The notes under the pieces: generated by a model
Database searches by the model: none
Told to the model about the DNA's origin: nothing
Seen by the model: the letters and a program-made list of their open reading frames with translations, nothing else
Program-made: the position numbers and the translations under genes
Shown here: one piece after another, positions 54,937 through 63,857 of the stretch
Layout: every line of letters starts with the position of its first letter
Position numbering within the stretch: position 1 is the stretch's first letter
Origin: an uncultured Clostridia bacterium
Lineage (GTDB): Bacteria; Bacillota; Clostridia; Oscillospirales; Ruminococcaceae
DNA: 64,000 bases
Assembly: GCA_947632025.1 (NCBI GenBank)
Contig: CANRNN010000005.1
Span: forward strand, 62,001 to 126,000
Reading direction: 5' to 3'

Positions 54937-55905
54937 ATGAATTATGTCATTTTCGATATGGAATGGAATCAGGCAATAAACGCCGCAAAAATGGTGAGAA
55001 ATCCCGTCACGCTTCACGGTGAGATAATCCAGATAGGCGCGGTAAAGACCGACGAGAGCTTCAGCCTTGTCGATAAGCTGAAACTTACCATTCGCCCGAA
55101 GTATTACAAGAAAATGAATCCGCACGTCGAAAAAATAACAGGCATCACGGATCTTATGCTGACGGCGGGAGAAACGTTCCCGCAGGCGTTCAGGCGCTTT
55201 TCAGTCTGGTGCGGGGAAGAGTTCCGCTTCATAACATGGGGCTTCGACGACGTCGCAATGCTTTCGGATAATTTGAAGCTCCACGGAATGGAACCGAATT
55301 TCGGAAGCGACTATATCAATCTCCAGCTTATCTACAACAAGCAGGTAGACGGCGAACATCTGCAGTGCGCGCTATCTTCCGCTGCCGAGAAGCTCGAAAT
55401 ACCTATCGACGTTCAGGTACACGACGCTATGAACGACGCGTACCTCACCTACGAGGTATTGAAAAAGCTCGATATGGTAAAGGGTATCGCGGAGTATTCG
55501 GAGCTTTCGGCGGCTGTGTCCACTCCGATATACAAGGACGAGATAGACAATGTTCAGAATCCGAAAAATATGACAAAGGACGTGCGCGTATCCGTCTGGA
55601 AATGCCCCGCCTGCGGAAAGCCCCTGACTTTCGCGGAGTGGCTGTATCAGAACGGAAAAACAGCAAAAACCATAGCCCGCTGCTCCGGCTGCCCGAATAT
55701 TTACACGGCAAAGCTGAAAGCAATAAAAATATCGGAGGAGCATTATATCGTCGTGAGAACGCTCTACGCCGCCGATAAAGATGACGAGAGCCGGTTTCTC
55801 GAAAAGCTCCGCAAGCGCGACGAACGCAGAAAAAAGGCAGCTATGCGGATAAAGAAACCCGAAACTGCAACGGAGGAAAACAATGATAACAACGGTACTG
55901 TTTGA
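54937..55905 (+). CDS. DEDDh 3'-5' exonuclease with C-terminal zinc ribbon
   Basis: 322 residues. The N-terminal exonuclease (DnaQ/KapD-like) has the D7-M-E9 motif I, 'TWGFDDVAML' motif II, and 'HDAMNDAYLTYEVL' motif III with the catalytic His and Asp. A C-terminal region (about 225-260) carries CPAC ... CSGC, a zinc ribbon, then a basic Lys/Arg tail. The substrate, DNA or RNA, is unclear. It overlaps the next gene by 23 nt. Confidence 0.87.
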   Translation: MNYVIFDMEWNQAINAAKMVRNPVTLHGEIIQIGAVKTDESFSLVDKLKLTIRPKYYKKMNPHVEKITGITDLMLTAGETFPQAFRRFSVWCGEEFRFITWGFDDVAMLSDNLKLHGMEPNFGSDYINLQLIYNKQVDGEHLQCALSSAAEKLEIPIDVQVHDAMNDAYLTYEVLKKLDMVKGIAEYSELSAAVSTPIYKDEIDNVQNPKNMTKDVRVSVWKCPACGKPLTFAEWLYQNGKTAKTIARCSGCPNIYTAKLKAIKISEEHYIVVRTLYAADKDDESRFLEKLRKRDERRKKAAMRIKKPETATEENNDNNGTV

Positions 55906-56587
55906 CCTTGACGGCACGCTGCTGCCGTTTGAACAGGATAATTTCGTAAAGCTCTATTTCGGCGGGCTTTGCAAAAAAATAGCGCCGCTCGGCTTCAAGC
56001 CCGACAAGACTGTCAAGGATATCTGGGGCGGCACAAAGGCTATGATAGTAAACGACGGCTCGAAAACCAACCGCGAGGCGTTCTGGGAGTATTTCCGTTC
56101 GCAGAACCGCGACCTTCCCGAAATAGAGAGCCTGTGCGACGAGTTTTATACCAAAGAATTCGACGAGGTGAAGTCGTGCCTTGAATACCGTCCCGAACGA
56201 AAGCCGCTTATAGAGCGCCTGCATTCGCGGGGACTGAAAACCGTACTCGCGACAAATCCCATTTTCCCGTATGCCGCGCAGCTTACAAGACTGCGCTGGG
56301 CAGGGCTTGAGGAAAAGGATTTCGAGTACATAACAAGCTACGAAAATTCTCATTACGGCAAGCCCAATACGATGTATTACAGCGAGCTTCTCGAAAAGCT
56401 TGGACTTTCGCCGTCGGAGTGCGTTATGACAGGCAACAGCGTGACCGAGGACATCATTCCGTGTATTGAATTGGGAATGAAAACGTTTCTCGTGACGGAA
56501 CATCTGGAAAATCCCGAAGGACTGGATATTTCGGCTTACCGCCGCGGAACGCTCTCCGACGCGGAGGAGTTTATAAACAGCCTTTGA
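55883..56587 (+). CDS. HAD-superfamily hydrolase
   Basis: 234 residues. Motif I 'VLFDLDGTLLPFE' at 5-17, a helical cap (about 20-90), motif II 'VLATNPIFP', and 'CVMTGNSVTEDIIPCIELGM' with motif IV acids. A phosphatase of unknown substrate. The start lies inside the exonuclease gene behind GGAGGAAAAC. Confidence 0.87.
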   Translation: MITTVLFDLDGTLLPFEQDNFVKLYFGGLCKKIAPLGFKPDKTVKDIWGGTKAMIVNDGSKTNREAFWEYFRSQNRDLPEIESLCDEFYTKEFDEVKSCLEYRPERKPLIERLHSRGLKTVLATNPIFPYAAQLTRLRWAGLEEKDFEYITSYENSHYGKPNTMYYSELLEKLGLSPSECVMTGNSVTEDIIPCIELGMKTFLVTEHLENPEGLDISAYRRGTLSDAEEFINSL

Positions 56588-56689
56588 CCCTGTAACTTTA
56601 TGTGTAATGTGAACAGGCTTTAGTATTTTTTGGCGGATATTTGCATACTTTGTTAAAAGAAGTCCCGTACAAATTTTATGAGGTGTGCT

Positions 56690-56980
56690 ATGGTCTACAG
56701 CTTTAACGATCTGAAGTGCAAAGAGATAATCAATATCAAAACAGGCGCACGGCTGGGCTATCCCGACGATATCGAGTTTGAAAGCTGCACCGCGAAGATC
56801 TGCCGTCTTATCGTGTTCGGAAAAGCAAAATTCTTCGGGCTGCTCGGACGGGAGGATGATCTGTTCATAAAATGGTGTGATATTGAAGTTATCGGAGAAG
56901 ATACTATTCTCGTGTCCTGTGATGTTCCGTCAAATCATACAAATAAAGGTCACAAAGGCTTTGGAAATTTGTTCAAATAG
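56690..56980 (+). CDS. ylmC: YlmC/YmxH-family PRC-barrel protein
   Basis: 96 residues. 'YSFNDLKCKEIINIKTGARLGYPDDIEF' is characteristic of the YlmC/YmxH group linked with sporulation in Firmicutes, and 'IKWCDIEVIGEDTILV' completes the PRC barrel. Exact role unknown. ATG 56690 follows GAGGTG; the ATG at 56678 has no ribosome-binding site. Confidence 0.85.
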   Translation: MVYSFNDLKCKEIINIKTGARLGYPDDIEFESCTAKICRLIVFGKAKFFGLLGREDDLFIKWCDIEVIGEDTILVSCDVPSNHTNKGHKGFGNLFK

Positions 56981-56995
56981 ACGAATATTTTTTAC

Positions 56996-57024
56996 TTGAA
57001 ATATTTCGGAAAATATGGTATAAT
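56996..57024 (+). promoter_or_regulatory. rpsB-tsf promoter
   Basis: TTGAAA 56996-57001, 17-bp spacer, extended -10 TGGTATAAT ending at 57024. Confidence 0.85.
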
Positions 57025-57029
57025 ATTAA

Positions 57030-57300
57030 GGTAATTTTGTAGATGAGAGATCATCGCTATTACACACGCCGTGACAGCGGTCTATGGTGCGTTTTTCCGA
57101 GCGGGCGGCATATTCCGGTGCGGAGTTATGCGGGCGCTTATTCCTGTGAGGAGTTCTGAGCGGGGCTTTTTAGTTGTTAAAGGGCATTTCGGACGGAGCT
57201 TTACGGAACGGGTCGTTTAGTACTAGGTTATTCCGGTACGGCTTTTTCGGAAAACGTGTGGAGCGCGATTCACGGCGGAGGATATCAACCTAAATACGGA
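57030..57300 (+). promoter_or_regulatory. Long untranslated leader of rpsB
   Basis: About 270 nt without a gene between the promoter and rpsB. It contains repeated TTCCGG(T)(G/A)CGG-type units near 57111 and 57229 and a related TTCGGACGG at 57189. Ribosomal-protein leaders of this size usually fold and bind the encoded protein (S2). That is inference; I did not match it to a known leader family. Confidence 0.45.
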
Positions 57301-57310
57301 GGAAAAGACA

Positions 57311-58033
57311 ATGGCAGTAGTATCAATGAAACAGCTCCTCGAAGCAGGAGTACACTTCGGACACCAGACAAGACGCTGGAACCCGAAAATGGATCAGTAC
57401 ATCTTTACACAGAGAAACGGTATCCACATCATCGACCTTCAGAAAACCGTGAAGAAACTGGACGAGGCTTACAACTTCATTCACGATGTAGCGGCAAACG
57501 GCGGCGAAATACTCTTCGTCGGCACCAAGAAGCAGGCGGCGGATTCCATAAAGGAAGAGGCTGTACGCGCAGGCGCACATTATGTAAACGCACGCTGGCT
57601 GGGCGGTATGATGACAAACTTCAAGACTATCCAGAGAAGAATAGCACGCCTTGAACAGCTCCATAAGATGGAGTCCGACGGCACGTTCGATCTGCTCCCC
57701 AAAAAGGAAGTTATCAAGCTCAATCTTGAGATCGAAAAGCTCGAAAAGTTCCTCGGCGGAATAAAGAATATGAAGAAGCTCCCCGGAGCGCTCTTTATCG
57801 TCGACCCCAGAAGAGAAAAGATCGCTGTGGCTGAGGCTAAGAAGCTCGGTATCCCGATCGTCGCTATAGTCGACACCAACTGCGACCCCGACGAGATAGA
57901 CTATGTTATCCCCGGAAACGATGACGCTATCCGCGCCGTAAAGCTCATAGCGGGCGCTATGGCGGACGCTGTCATCTCCGCAAATCAGGGAACGGCTGAC
58001 GCTTCCGAGGAAACAGAAGAGAAGAGCGAATAA
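57311..58033 (+). CDS. rpsB: 30S ribosomal protein S2
   Basis: 240 residues. '[25 protein letters not shown]' start, '[14 protein letters not shown]', '[31 protein letters not shown]' and '[14 protein letters not shown]' are diagnostic. C-terminal tail is acidic. CGGAGGAAAAG precedes the ATG. First gene of rpsB-tsf. Confidence 0.98.
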   Translation: MAVVSMKQLLEAGVHFGHQTRRWNPKMDQYIFTQRNGIHIIDLQKTVKKLDEAYNFIHDVAANGGEILFVGTKKQAADSIKEEAVRAGAHYVNARWLGGMMTNFKTIQRRIARLEQLHKMESDGTFDLLPKKEVIKLNLEIEKLEKFLGGIKNMKKLPGALFIVDPRREKIAVAEAKKLGIPIVAIVDTNCDPDEIDYVIPGNDDAIRAVKLIAGAMADAVISANQGTADASEETEEKSE

Positions 58034-58060
58034 TTATAGATTTTTAAGGAGAAAACTGAA

Positions 58061-58966
58061 ATGGCAAATATTACACCGAGTGAAGTCAAAGAGCTTCGCG
58101 ATATGACAGGCTGCGGTATGATGGACTGCAAAAAGGCTCTTGAGGAAGCAAACGGCAACCGCGACGAGGCGGTCAAGATACTCCGTGAAAAGGGTCTTGC
58201 AAAGGCTGCCAAGAAAGCGGGAAGAATTGCAGCAGAGGGCGTTGTAAAGGCTCTCGTAAAGGGCAACAAGGGTATTATAGCGGAAATAAACTGCGAAACC
58301 GACTTCTGCGCGAAGTCCGATAAGTTTCTGGAGCTTGTGGAGGATATCGCAAATACTATCCTCGACAGCGACGCGGCTGACCCCGACGCTCTTATGGATT
58401 GCACCGTTTCGGGCGGAAGCGAAAAGGTAAGCGATTACCTCACGAATAAGATAGCTACTATCGGCGAGAATATCAAGATCCGCCGCTTCACGAAAATGGA
58501 AGGCACACTTATTCCGTATATGCACGACGGCGGCAGAATAGGCACTCTCGTAAAGATAGACACCGATAAGCCTGAGGATAAGGAAGTCCTCGATTGCGGA
58601 AAGAACGTTGCACTTCAGATAACCGCTCTTAACGCGCAGTATATCTGCAAGGACTGCGTACCCGCCGAGGTACTCGCAAACGAGAAGGAAGTCCAGACCA
58701 AGCTCGTAGAAGCTGAGGGCAAGCCCGCAAACGTTGCCGAGAAGATCGTCGAGGGTCGTCTGAGAAAGTTCTACGAAGAGGTCTGCCTTATGGAGCAGAA
58801 GTACTTTAAGGACGATTCAATGACTATCGCGAAATATATAGATTCCGTTGCCAAGGCGCAGGGCGCGAAGATCTCCGTGGCGGAGTTCGTTCGCTTCGAG
58901 CGCGGCGAGGGTATCGAAAAGAAACAGGAAAATTTCGCCGACGAAGTCGCTTCTATGATAAAGTAA
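58061..58966 (+). CDS. tsf: Elongation factor Ts
   Basis: 301 residues. GDP exchange factor for EF-Tu. N-terminal UBA-like domain with 'LRDMTGCGMMDCKKALEEANG', the 'INCETDFCAKSDKF' motif with the conserved TDF residues, and the coiled-coil and C-terminal subdomains. AAGGAGAAA lies before the ATG. A terminator follows. Confidence 0.98.
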   Translation: MANITPSEVKELRDMTGCGMMDCKKALEEANGNRDEAVKILREKGLAKAAKKAGRIAAEGVVKALVKGNKGIIAEINCETDFCAKSDKFLELVEDIANTILDSDAADPDALMDCTVSGGSEKVSDYLTNKIATIGENIKIRRFTKMEGTLIPYMHDGGRIGTLVKIDTDKPEDKEVLDCGKNVALQITALNAQYICKDCVPAEVLANEKEVQTKLVEAEGKPANVAEKIVEGRLRKFYEEVCLMEQKYFKDDSMTIAKYIDSVAKAQGAKISVAEFVRFERGEGIEKKQENFADEVASMIK

Positions 58967-58980
58967 TAATAAAAAATCCC

Positions 58981-59014
58981 AAGGCTCTCCCAAAAGGGAG
59001 AGCCTTTATTTTAT
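58981..59014 (+). terminator. rpsB-tsf terminator
   Basis: Perfect 11-pair stem AAGGCTCTCCC / GGGAGAGCCTT with an AAAA loop, then TATTTTAT. It ends at the converging spoIIID stop codon and may serve both. Confidence 0.88.
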
Positions 59015-59289
59015 GTACCGAATTTTTTCTGCGATAATTCGCGGTATTTGCGCTTTGTCGCTTCACCGCCGCGTATGTGGCGTTCCTGCTTGTTTCGGTC
59101 TAAAACCGCTTTTACCTCGTCAAAGAGAATTTTGTCGGTCTTTTCGAGCTTTACGGTAATGTCCTGATGAACGGTAGATTTGCTTATTCCGAACTGCCGC
59201 GCCGCCGAGCGCACAGTCGCGTTGTTTTCAACAATAAATTTTCCCAGCACGACGCATCTTTCCGTGTTTCCTTCACAACGCCCTTTCAA
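59011..59289 (-). CDS. spoIIID: Sporulation transcriptional regulator SpoIIID
   Basis: 92 residues. DNA-binding regulator of the mother-cell sporulation programme. HTH 'VRSAARQFGISKSTVHQDI' near 24-42 and the C-terminal basic 'RHIRGGEATKRKYRE', both SpoIIID hallmarks. I chose the TTG start at 59289 because GGGGGTGA ends five bases upstream and the length then fits the family; a longer frame reaches 59382 without a ribosome-binding site. It shows the organism can probably sporulate. Confidence 0.93.
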   Translation of the reverse strand: MKGRCEGNTERCVVLGKFIVENNATVRSAARQFGISKSTVHQDITVKLEKTDKILFDEVKAVLDRNKQERHIRGGEATKRKYRELSQKKFGT

Positions 59290-59375
59290 GAAATTCACCC
59301 CCATCTTGTGTACATTAAATAGTATGTTCAGGCTTCCGTAATTATGATTGCGGACAAATTCCAAAATTGACAGTC

Positions 59376-59404
59376 TTGACAAGCGTCGGAAAAAATTGTA
59401 TAAT
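59376..59404 (+). promoter_or_regulatory. Promoter of the YnbB-like gene
   Basis: TTGACA 59376-59381, 17-bp spacer, TATAAT 59399-59404. A second TTGACA lies at 59367-59372. Confidence 0.82.
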
Positions 59405-59440
59405 ATGTAGTATAGAAGTTTTTTACCGGAGGAATGTATT

Positions 59441-60709
59441 ATGTCCCTTTTGTCTTGTTCCGAGTTTTTTAAGTTTTCGGAAAAATTGCAGTGCGCATCC
59501 GAAAAGGCTGAAAGCCTTGCAAAGCCGTATTTTGAGAAAATCTCCGAGGTCGCCGCTTATAACGGCGAAAAGGTGCTGTCGGCGTTTATTAAAAACGGCG
59601 TCGCGGAAATGCACCTTAAAGGGACAACAGGCTACGGCTATAACGACGCGGGTCGCGATAAGCTTGACGAGGTATTCGCCGAGGCGGTCGGCGCGGAATC
59701 GGCACTGGTGCGCCACGGCTTCGTAAACGGCACACACGCGCTTTCGACGGCGCTTTTCGGGATACTCCGCCCGAACGATAAGCTGCTGTGCGTCACGGGA
59801 AAGCCTTACGATACGCTGTCAGAGGTCATTTTCGGAGAGTACGGCGGTTCGCTTAAAGAGTTCGGCGTGAAATACGAGCAGGTAGACTTGCTTTCGGACG
59901 GAACGCCCGATTATGACGGGATAAAAAATTCAGCCGCAGGCGCAAAGGCGGTCTATATCCAGCGTTCGCGGGGGTATTCGCTGCGTCCGTCGCTGTCGGT
60001 GGGAATAATCGGAAAAATAGTTGAAGCCGTCCGCTCCGTCAATAAGAAAGCCGTTATCATGGTCGACAACTGCTACGGCGAATTCACGGAAAAAACCGAG
60101 CCGCTGTCCGTCGGCGCAGACCTTATTATAGGAAGCCTTATCAAAAATCCCGGAGGCGGGATCGCCAGAACAGGCGGCTATATCGCGGGACAAAGCGGAC
60201 TTGTCGAGCTTTGCTCCTACAGGCTTACAACGGTCGGCACGGGCGCGGAGGTGGGCTGCTCTCTCGACGAGAACCGCTCTATGCTGCTGGGACTGTTTTT
60301 AGCGCCGCAGACGGTGGAAAGCGCGCTTAAAACCGCCGTGTTCGCGTCGGCGCTTTTCGAGCAGCTGGGCTTCGAGGCGTTCCCGAAATATAACGAGCCC
60401 AGAACGGATATAATAACCGCTCTCAAACTCGGCGGCGAGAAACAGCTTATAGCTTTCTGCGAGGGAATACAAAGCGGTTCGCCCGTGGACAGTATGGCAG
60501 CGCCGGAGCCGTGGGATATGCCCGGCTACGACAGCCGCGTGATAATGGCGGCAGGCGCGTTCACAATGGGCGCTTCGATAGAGCTTTCGGCGGACGCTCC
60601 GTTAAGAGAGCCGTTCGCGGTGTGGCTTCAGGGCGGGCTTACCTATCCGACGGGAAAAACAGGCATACTCTGCGCGGCAAAACGAATGGAGGAAAAGGGC
60701 TTTATATGA
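59441..60709 (+). CDS. Methionine gamma-lyase-like PLP enzyme (YnbB / aluminium-resistance family)
   Basis: 422 residues. Fold type I PLP protein of the COG4100 type: 'GTTGYGYNDAGRDKLDEVFAEAVGAE', 'VRHGFVNGTHALSTALFGILRPND', 'MVDNCYGEFTE', and the PLP Lys in 'GSLIKNPGGGIARTGGYIAG'. Reaction is uncertain; the 'aluminium resistance' name comes from an old screen. CGGAGGAA precedes the ATG. Its stop overlaps the next start (ATGA). Confidence 0.87.
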   Translation: MSLLSCSEFFKFSEKLQCASEKAESLAKPYFEKISEVAAYNGEKVLSAFIKNGVAEMHLKGTTGYGYNDAGRDKLDEVFAEAVGAESALVRHGFVNGTHALSTALFGILRPNDKLLCVTGKPYDTLSEVIFGEYGGSLKEFGVKYEQVDLLSDGTPDYDGIKNSAAGAKAVYIQRSRGYSLRPSLSVGIIGKIVEAVRSVNKKAVIMVDNCYGEFTEKTEPLSVGADLIIGSLIKNPGGGIARTGGYIAGQSGLVELCSYRLTTVGTGAEVGCSLDENRSMLLGLFLAPQTVESALKTAVFASALFEQLGFEAFPKYNEPRTDIITALKLGGEKQLIAFCEGIQSGSPVDSMAAPEPWDMPGYDSRVIMAAGAFTMGASIELSADAPLREPFAVWLQGGLTYPTGKTGILCAAKRMEEKGFI

Positions 60710-61425
60710 ACAGCGAAAAGAAATCGCTCTACATCGTCGCGGGCTTCGCATTGATTTTGACATTTACGCTTTTGTGGATGTTCGTATCGACAGGCAGCGC
60801 GGTTTTCCTCGTAATCGGGATATTGATGCTTATGACCGCCTATCAGATAATAATGCGGCTTGTGGTGGGAGTAATATGCGAGGCGCTGGCGGAAAAGGGC
60901 ATATCGTACCGTTCGGCTTTTTTTGGAGTTTCCGAAGCGGAGCGGAGGTTCTATGCTGCTGCAAAAATGCGCCGGTTCAAGAGAGGACTTCCCGTTTTCG
61001 GTGAGTTTGAGAGCCTTTTTCTGTCAAAGCGTTCCGCCGAGGATATTCTTGCGGAATCCTGCCGTATAGAGCTGTGCCACGTTATAACTTTTTTTGCGGG
61101 ATTTCTGCCGCTTGTGCTGTCGGTGTATTTCGGACAGTTTTGGATATTTCTTGCGGGCTCGGTGATAGCGGCGGTATACGACCTTATCTGCACGGCAGTC
61201 CAGAGGTACAACCGCCCGCGTCTTATCGAGGTTTCCGACAGACAGCGCGAACGCTTCTTCCGGAATCTTGACCGTAATGACCGCGAGGAGAACGCTCCTT
61301 GCGGGGAGTACGCTCCCGGCGAGGAGGAAGCTCCCGATAAAGAGGACGTTCCCGAAAGTAATTCCGCAGAACAGACCTACGAGGAAAAAGACGCGGACAA
61401 CGCAAATAATGGAGAAATAACATAG
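60706..61425 (+). CDS. CrtO-like membrane acyltransferase family protein
   Basis: 239 residues. Two N-terminal TM helices (about 8-26 and 30-52) and two more (about 122-140 and 143-163). 'KMRRFKRGLPVFGEFESL', 'SCRIELCHVITFF' and especially 'AVQRYNRPRLIEV' resemble the glycosyl-4,4'-diaponeurosporenoate acyltransferase (CrtO) family. The last ~60 residues are an acidic, low-complexity tail. No carotenoid genes are nearby, so the substrate here is unknown. The start overlaps the upstream stop. Confidence 0.72.
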   Translation: MNSEKKSLYIVAGFALILTFTLLWMFVSTGSAVFLVIGILMLMTAYQIIMRLVVGVICEALAEKGISYRSAFFGVSEAERRFYAAAKMRRFKRGLPVFGEFESLFLSKRSAEDILAESCRIELCHVITFFAGFLPLVLSVYFGQFWIFLAGSVIAAVYDLICTAVQRYNRPRLIEVSDRQRERFFRNLDRNDREENAPCGEYAPGEEEAPDKEDVPESNSAEQTYEEKDADNANNGEIT

Positions 61426-61448
61426 AACAACAGAACAAGGGGGCGCAA

Positions 61449-61946
61449 ATGACACAAATTAACGGATTTTCCATAGAAAAAGCCCTGCCAGAGGACGCGG
61501 AGGAGATAGCCGCGATATACCGTTCGCATATCGGAAGTCCGGGCTGCACATGGGACGAGCATTATCCGACGCTCGATTTCGTAAAGCGGGATATCGAGGG
61601 GAATTTCCTCTACAAAGCCGTAAAGGACGGCGTGATAGTCGCGGCAGCGTATCTGGGCGAATACGAGGAGCGCGAGCGGATAGAGTGTTTCCCGCGCGAA
61701 TTGCAGAATATGGGCGAATTGTCACGCGTCGGCGTGAAAAAGGGTTTTCAGAAAACAGGAGTAGGCACGGCGCTGGTGGAATTCCTCAAAAAGGAAGCCC
61801 CGAAGCTCTCGTATGACGGGATAGGTCTTTTATGCGGAGCTGAGAATTTTTCGGCAATGCGGCTGTACGAAAAGTGCGGATTCTCACGCGTGGGAGAATC
61901 GTTCCTGTACGATACACACTGGTACTGCTACTGCTGCCGTTTTTAA
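61449..61946 (+). CDS. GNAT family N-acetyltransferase
   Basis: 165 residues. 'LSRVGVKKGFQKTGVGTALVEFL' contains the acetyl-CoA loop (Q101-G107), and 'NFSAMRLYEKCGFSRVGES' is the usual C-terminal block. A metal-free amine acetylation is expected but the substrate is unknown. AAGGGGGCG lies before the ATG, 23 nt after the CrtO-like gene. Confidence 0.88.
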   Translation: MTQINGFSIEKALPEDAEEIAAIYRSHIGSPGCTWDEHYPTLDFVKRDIEGNFLYKAVKDGVIVAAAYLGEYEERERIECFPRELQNMGELSRVGVKKGFQKTGVGTALVEFLKKEAPKLSYDGIGLLCGAENFSAMRLYEKCGFSRVGESFLYDTHWYCYCCRF

Positions 61947-61962
61947 TTTAAGGAGATTTGCT

Positions 61963-62841
61963 ATGATAAAAAGTATGACAGGCTTCGGCAGAGGACACGC
62001 CGAGCTTAACGGACGGGATATTACAGTTGAAATACGCTCCGTGAATCACCGTTATTTTGAGTTTTCAAGCAGGCTGCCCCGCTTTTGCGCGTTCGCGGAG
62101 GAACGCCTGAAAACAATGCTTCAGGAGAAAATTTCCCGCGGAAAGGTCGAGATTTCCGTGCTTATCCAGAACACCACCGCCGTTTCCGAAAAGATCACCG
62201 CGAATACCGAGGTCATACGCGAGTATGTAAACGCACTCCGCGAGATAAAGGACGAAATGGGTCTTACCGACGATCTGTCGCTGTCGGCGGTAATGCGCCT
62301 GCCCGACGCTTTTACCGTCGTAAAGGAAGAAACCGACGAGGAGCGTCTGTGGGAAGATATACGGTCGGTCGCGGGGGAAGCTGTCGGAAAGTTTATTTCA
62401 ATGCGCGAGAACGAGGGCGCGCGTATGAAAGCGGATTTACTTTCGCGTCTTGATACGATCGAAAAGAACGTTGAGTTTGTAGAATCGCGTTCACCGATAA
62501 TCGTTGAGGAGTACAGAAAACGCCTTTACGACCGTATGTGCGAGGTGCTGGAAGGGAAAAGCGTCGACGAGAACAGAATACTTCTCGAAGCGGGCATCTT
62601 CTCCGAGAAAACAGCCGTCGACGAGGAAACCGTGCGCCTTAAAAGCCATATCGCGCAGTTCCGCAGTATGCTCGAAAGCGCAGAGCCCATAGGACGAAAG
62701 CTCGATTTTCTCGTTCAGGAAATGAACCGCGAAACCAATACCATAGGGTCAAAGGTTCAGGATATCGAGGTCACAAGGGTCGTCGTCGACCAGAAAAGCG
62801 AGATTGAAAAGATCCGCGAACAAATTCAGAATATCGAGTAG
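61963..62841 (+). CDS. yicC: YicC-family endoribonuclease
   Basis: 292 residues. 'MIKSMTGFGRG' at the N-terminus, 'EIRSVNHRYFEFSSRLP', and the C-terminal DUF1732 region with 'GRKLDFLVQEMNRETNTIGSK' are family hallmarks. YicC proteins cleave RNA in vitro and affect sRNA stability. AAGGAG precedes the ATG. Often followed by gmk, but here by ribU. Confidence 0.92.
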   Translation: MIKSMTGFGRGHAELNGRDITVEIRSVNHRYFEFSSRLPRFCAFAEERLKTMLQEKISRGKVEISVLIQNTTAVSEKITANTEVIREYVNALREIKDEMGLTDDLSLSAVMRLPDAFTVVKEETDEERLWEDIRSVAGEAVGKFISMRENEGARMKADLLSRLDTIEKNVEFVESRSPIIVEEYRKRLYDRMCEVLEGKSVDENRILLEAGIFSEKTAVDEETVRLKSHIAQFRSMLESAEPIGRKLDFLVQEMNRETNTIGSKVQDIEVTRVVVDQKSEIEKIREQIQNIE

Positions 62842-62860
62842 AAAATTTTTTAAAAAGGTG

Positions 62861-62889
62861 TTGACAAATCGAGTTAAAGGTAATATAAT
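62861..62889 (+). promoter_or_regulatory. ribU promoter
   Basis: TTGACA 62861-62866, 17-bp spacer, TATAAT 62884-62889. Confidence 0.88.
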
Positions 62890-62922
62890 ATAGTTGTAGG
62901 GTAAACCTACTAAATAAAATCT

Positions 62923-63085
<163 letters not shown>

Positions 63086-63136
63086 AGCTTGACTTGCAAA
63101 AATCAACTTCCACGGAATCGGTGAGATTCCAAGCGT

Positions 63137-63180
63137 CCCGCTTTCAAGGGGAAACCCTTAAGGCGGGTCTTTCTGTTTTC
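63137..63180 (+). terminator. Riboswitch-controlled terminator
   Basis: CCCGCTTTCAAGGG / CCCTTAAGGCGGG hairpin (one bulge, one G-T) with a GAAA loop, then CTTTCTGTTTT. Confidence 0.8.
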
Positions 63181-63204
63181 CCCCGGAGGAAAAGGAGCTT
63201 TTCA

Positions 63205-63846
63205 ATGGAAAAAACAACAAAACCCACAAAGAAATTCGCGAAATTCGACGTAAGACGACTGGTGTTCACGGCGCTTATGGCGGCGCTGTCGATTGTCCTT
63301 TCGATGGATGCGCTGCAATTTGTATTGCCAATAATGCCGAGCTTTATAAAGTTCGATTTTTCGGACGCGCCCGCCGTTCTTGCGTCGCTTACGATGGGTC
63401 CCGTGTCGGGGGTGTCCGTGAGTCTTATCAAGAACATATTCGGCTGCTTTACTACAAAGACGGGCTGCATCGGAGAGCTTTCAAATTTCATACTTTCGGC
63501 AAGTCTGGTATTGCCTGCGGGAATAATCGCGCATAAAAGCCCGAAATTATCACGGGCGGTTATAGGCTGCGCTATCGGCGCGGTGGTTTCGGGGGGAATA
63601 AGCGTGCTGTCGAATTATTTTCTCACATTCCCCGCGTATGCGGCGGCGTTCGGCACACCGCTTGACGTTATTGTCGGAATGTTTACGAAAATTCTCCCCG
63701 CGGCGGACAGCCTTATAGAATGCCTGCTTATTTTCAATATGCCGTTCACGTTTGTTAAGGGAGCAGCAGCGTCGGTGCTGGCGCTGGTGCTTTATAAGAA
63801 GCTGCGCCCGATATTCTACGGTTTTTACAGGCAACCGACTGTATAA
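63205..63846 (+). CDS. ribU: Riboflavin ECF transporter S component
   Basis: 213 residues, six hydrophobic helices. 'LVFTALMAALSIVLSM' with the AxxxA motif that docks the ECF T unit, 'PSFIKFDFSDAPAVLASLTMGPVSGV', and 'KNIFGCFTTKTGCIGELSNFI' (riboflavin-contacting loop region). It imports riboflavin with the shared EcfAA'T module, encoded elsewhere. GGAGGAAAAGGAG precedes ATG 63205. The FMN riboswitch upstream confirms the substrate. Confidence 0.95.
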   Translation: MEKTTKPTKKFAKFDVRRLVFTALMAALSIVLSMDALQFVLPIMPSFIKFDFSDAPAVLASLTMGPVSGVSVSLIKNIFGCFTTKTGCIGELSNFILSASLVLPAGIIAHKSPKLSRAVIGCAIGAVVSGGISVLSNYFLTFPAYAAAFGTPLDVIVGMFTKILPAADSLIECLLIFNMPFTFVKGAAASVLALVLYKKLRPIFYGFYRQPTV

Positions 63847-63857
63847 AGGAGTAAATT

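Noticed and set aside
59367-59726. Plus-strand open frame overlapping the start of the YnbB-like gene
   Set aside because: Out of frame with the real gene, includes its promoter, and has no conserved motif.
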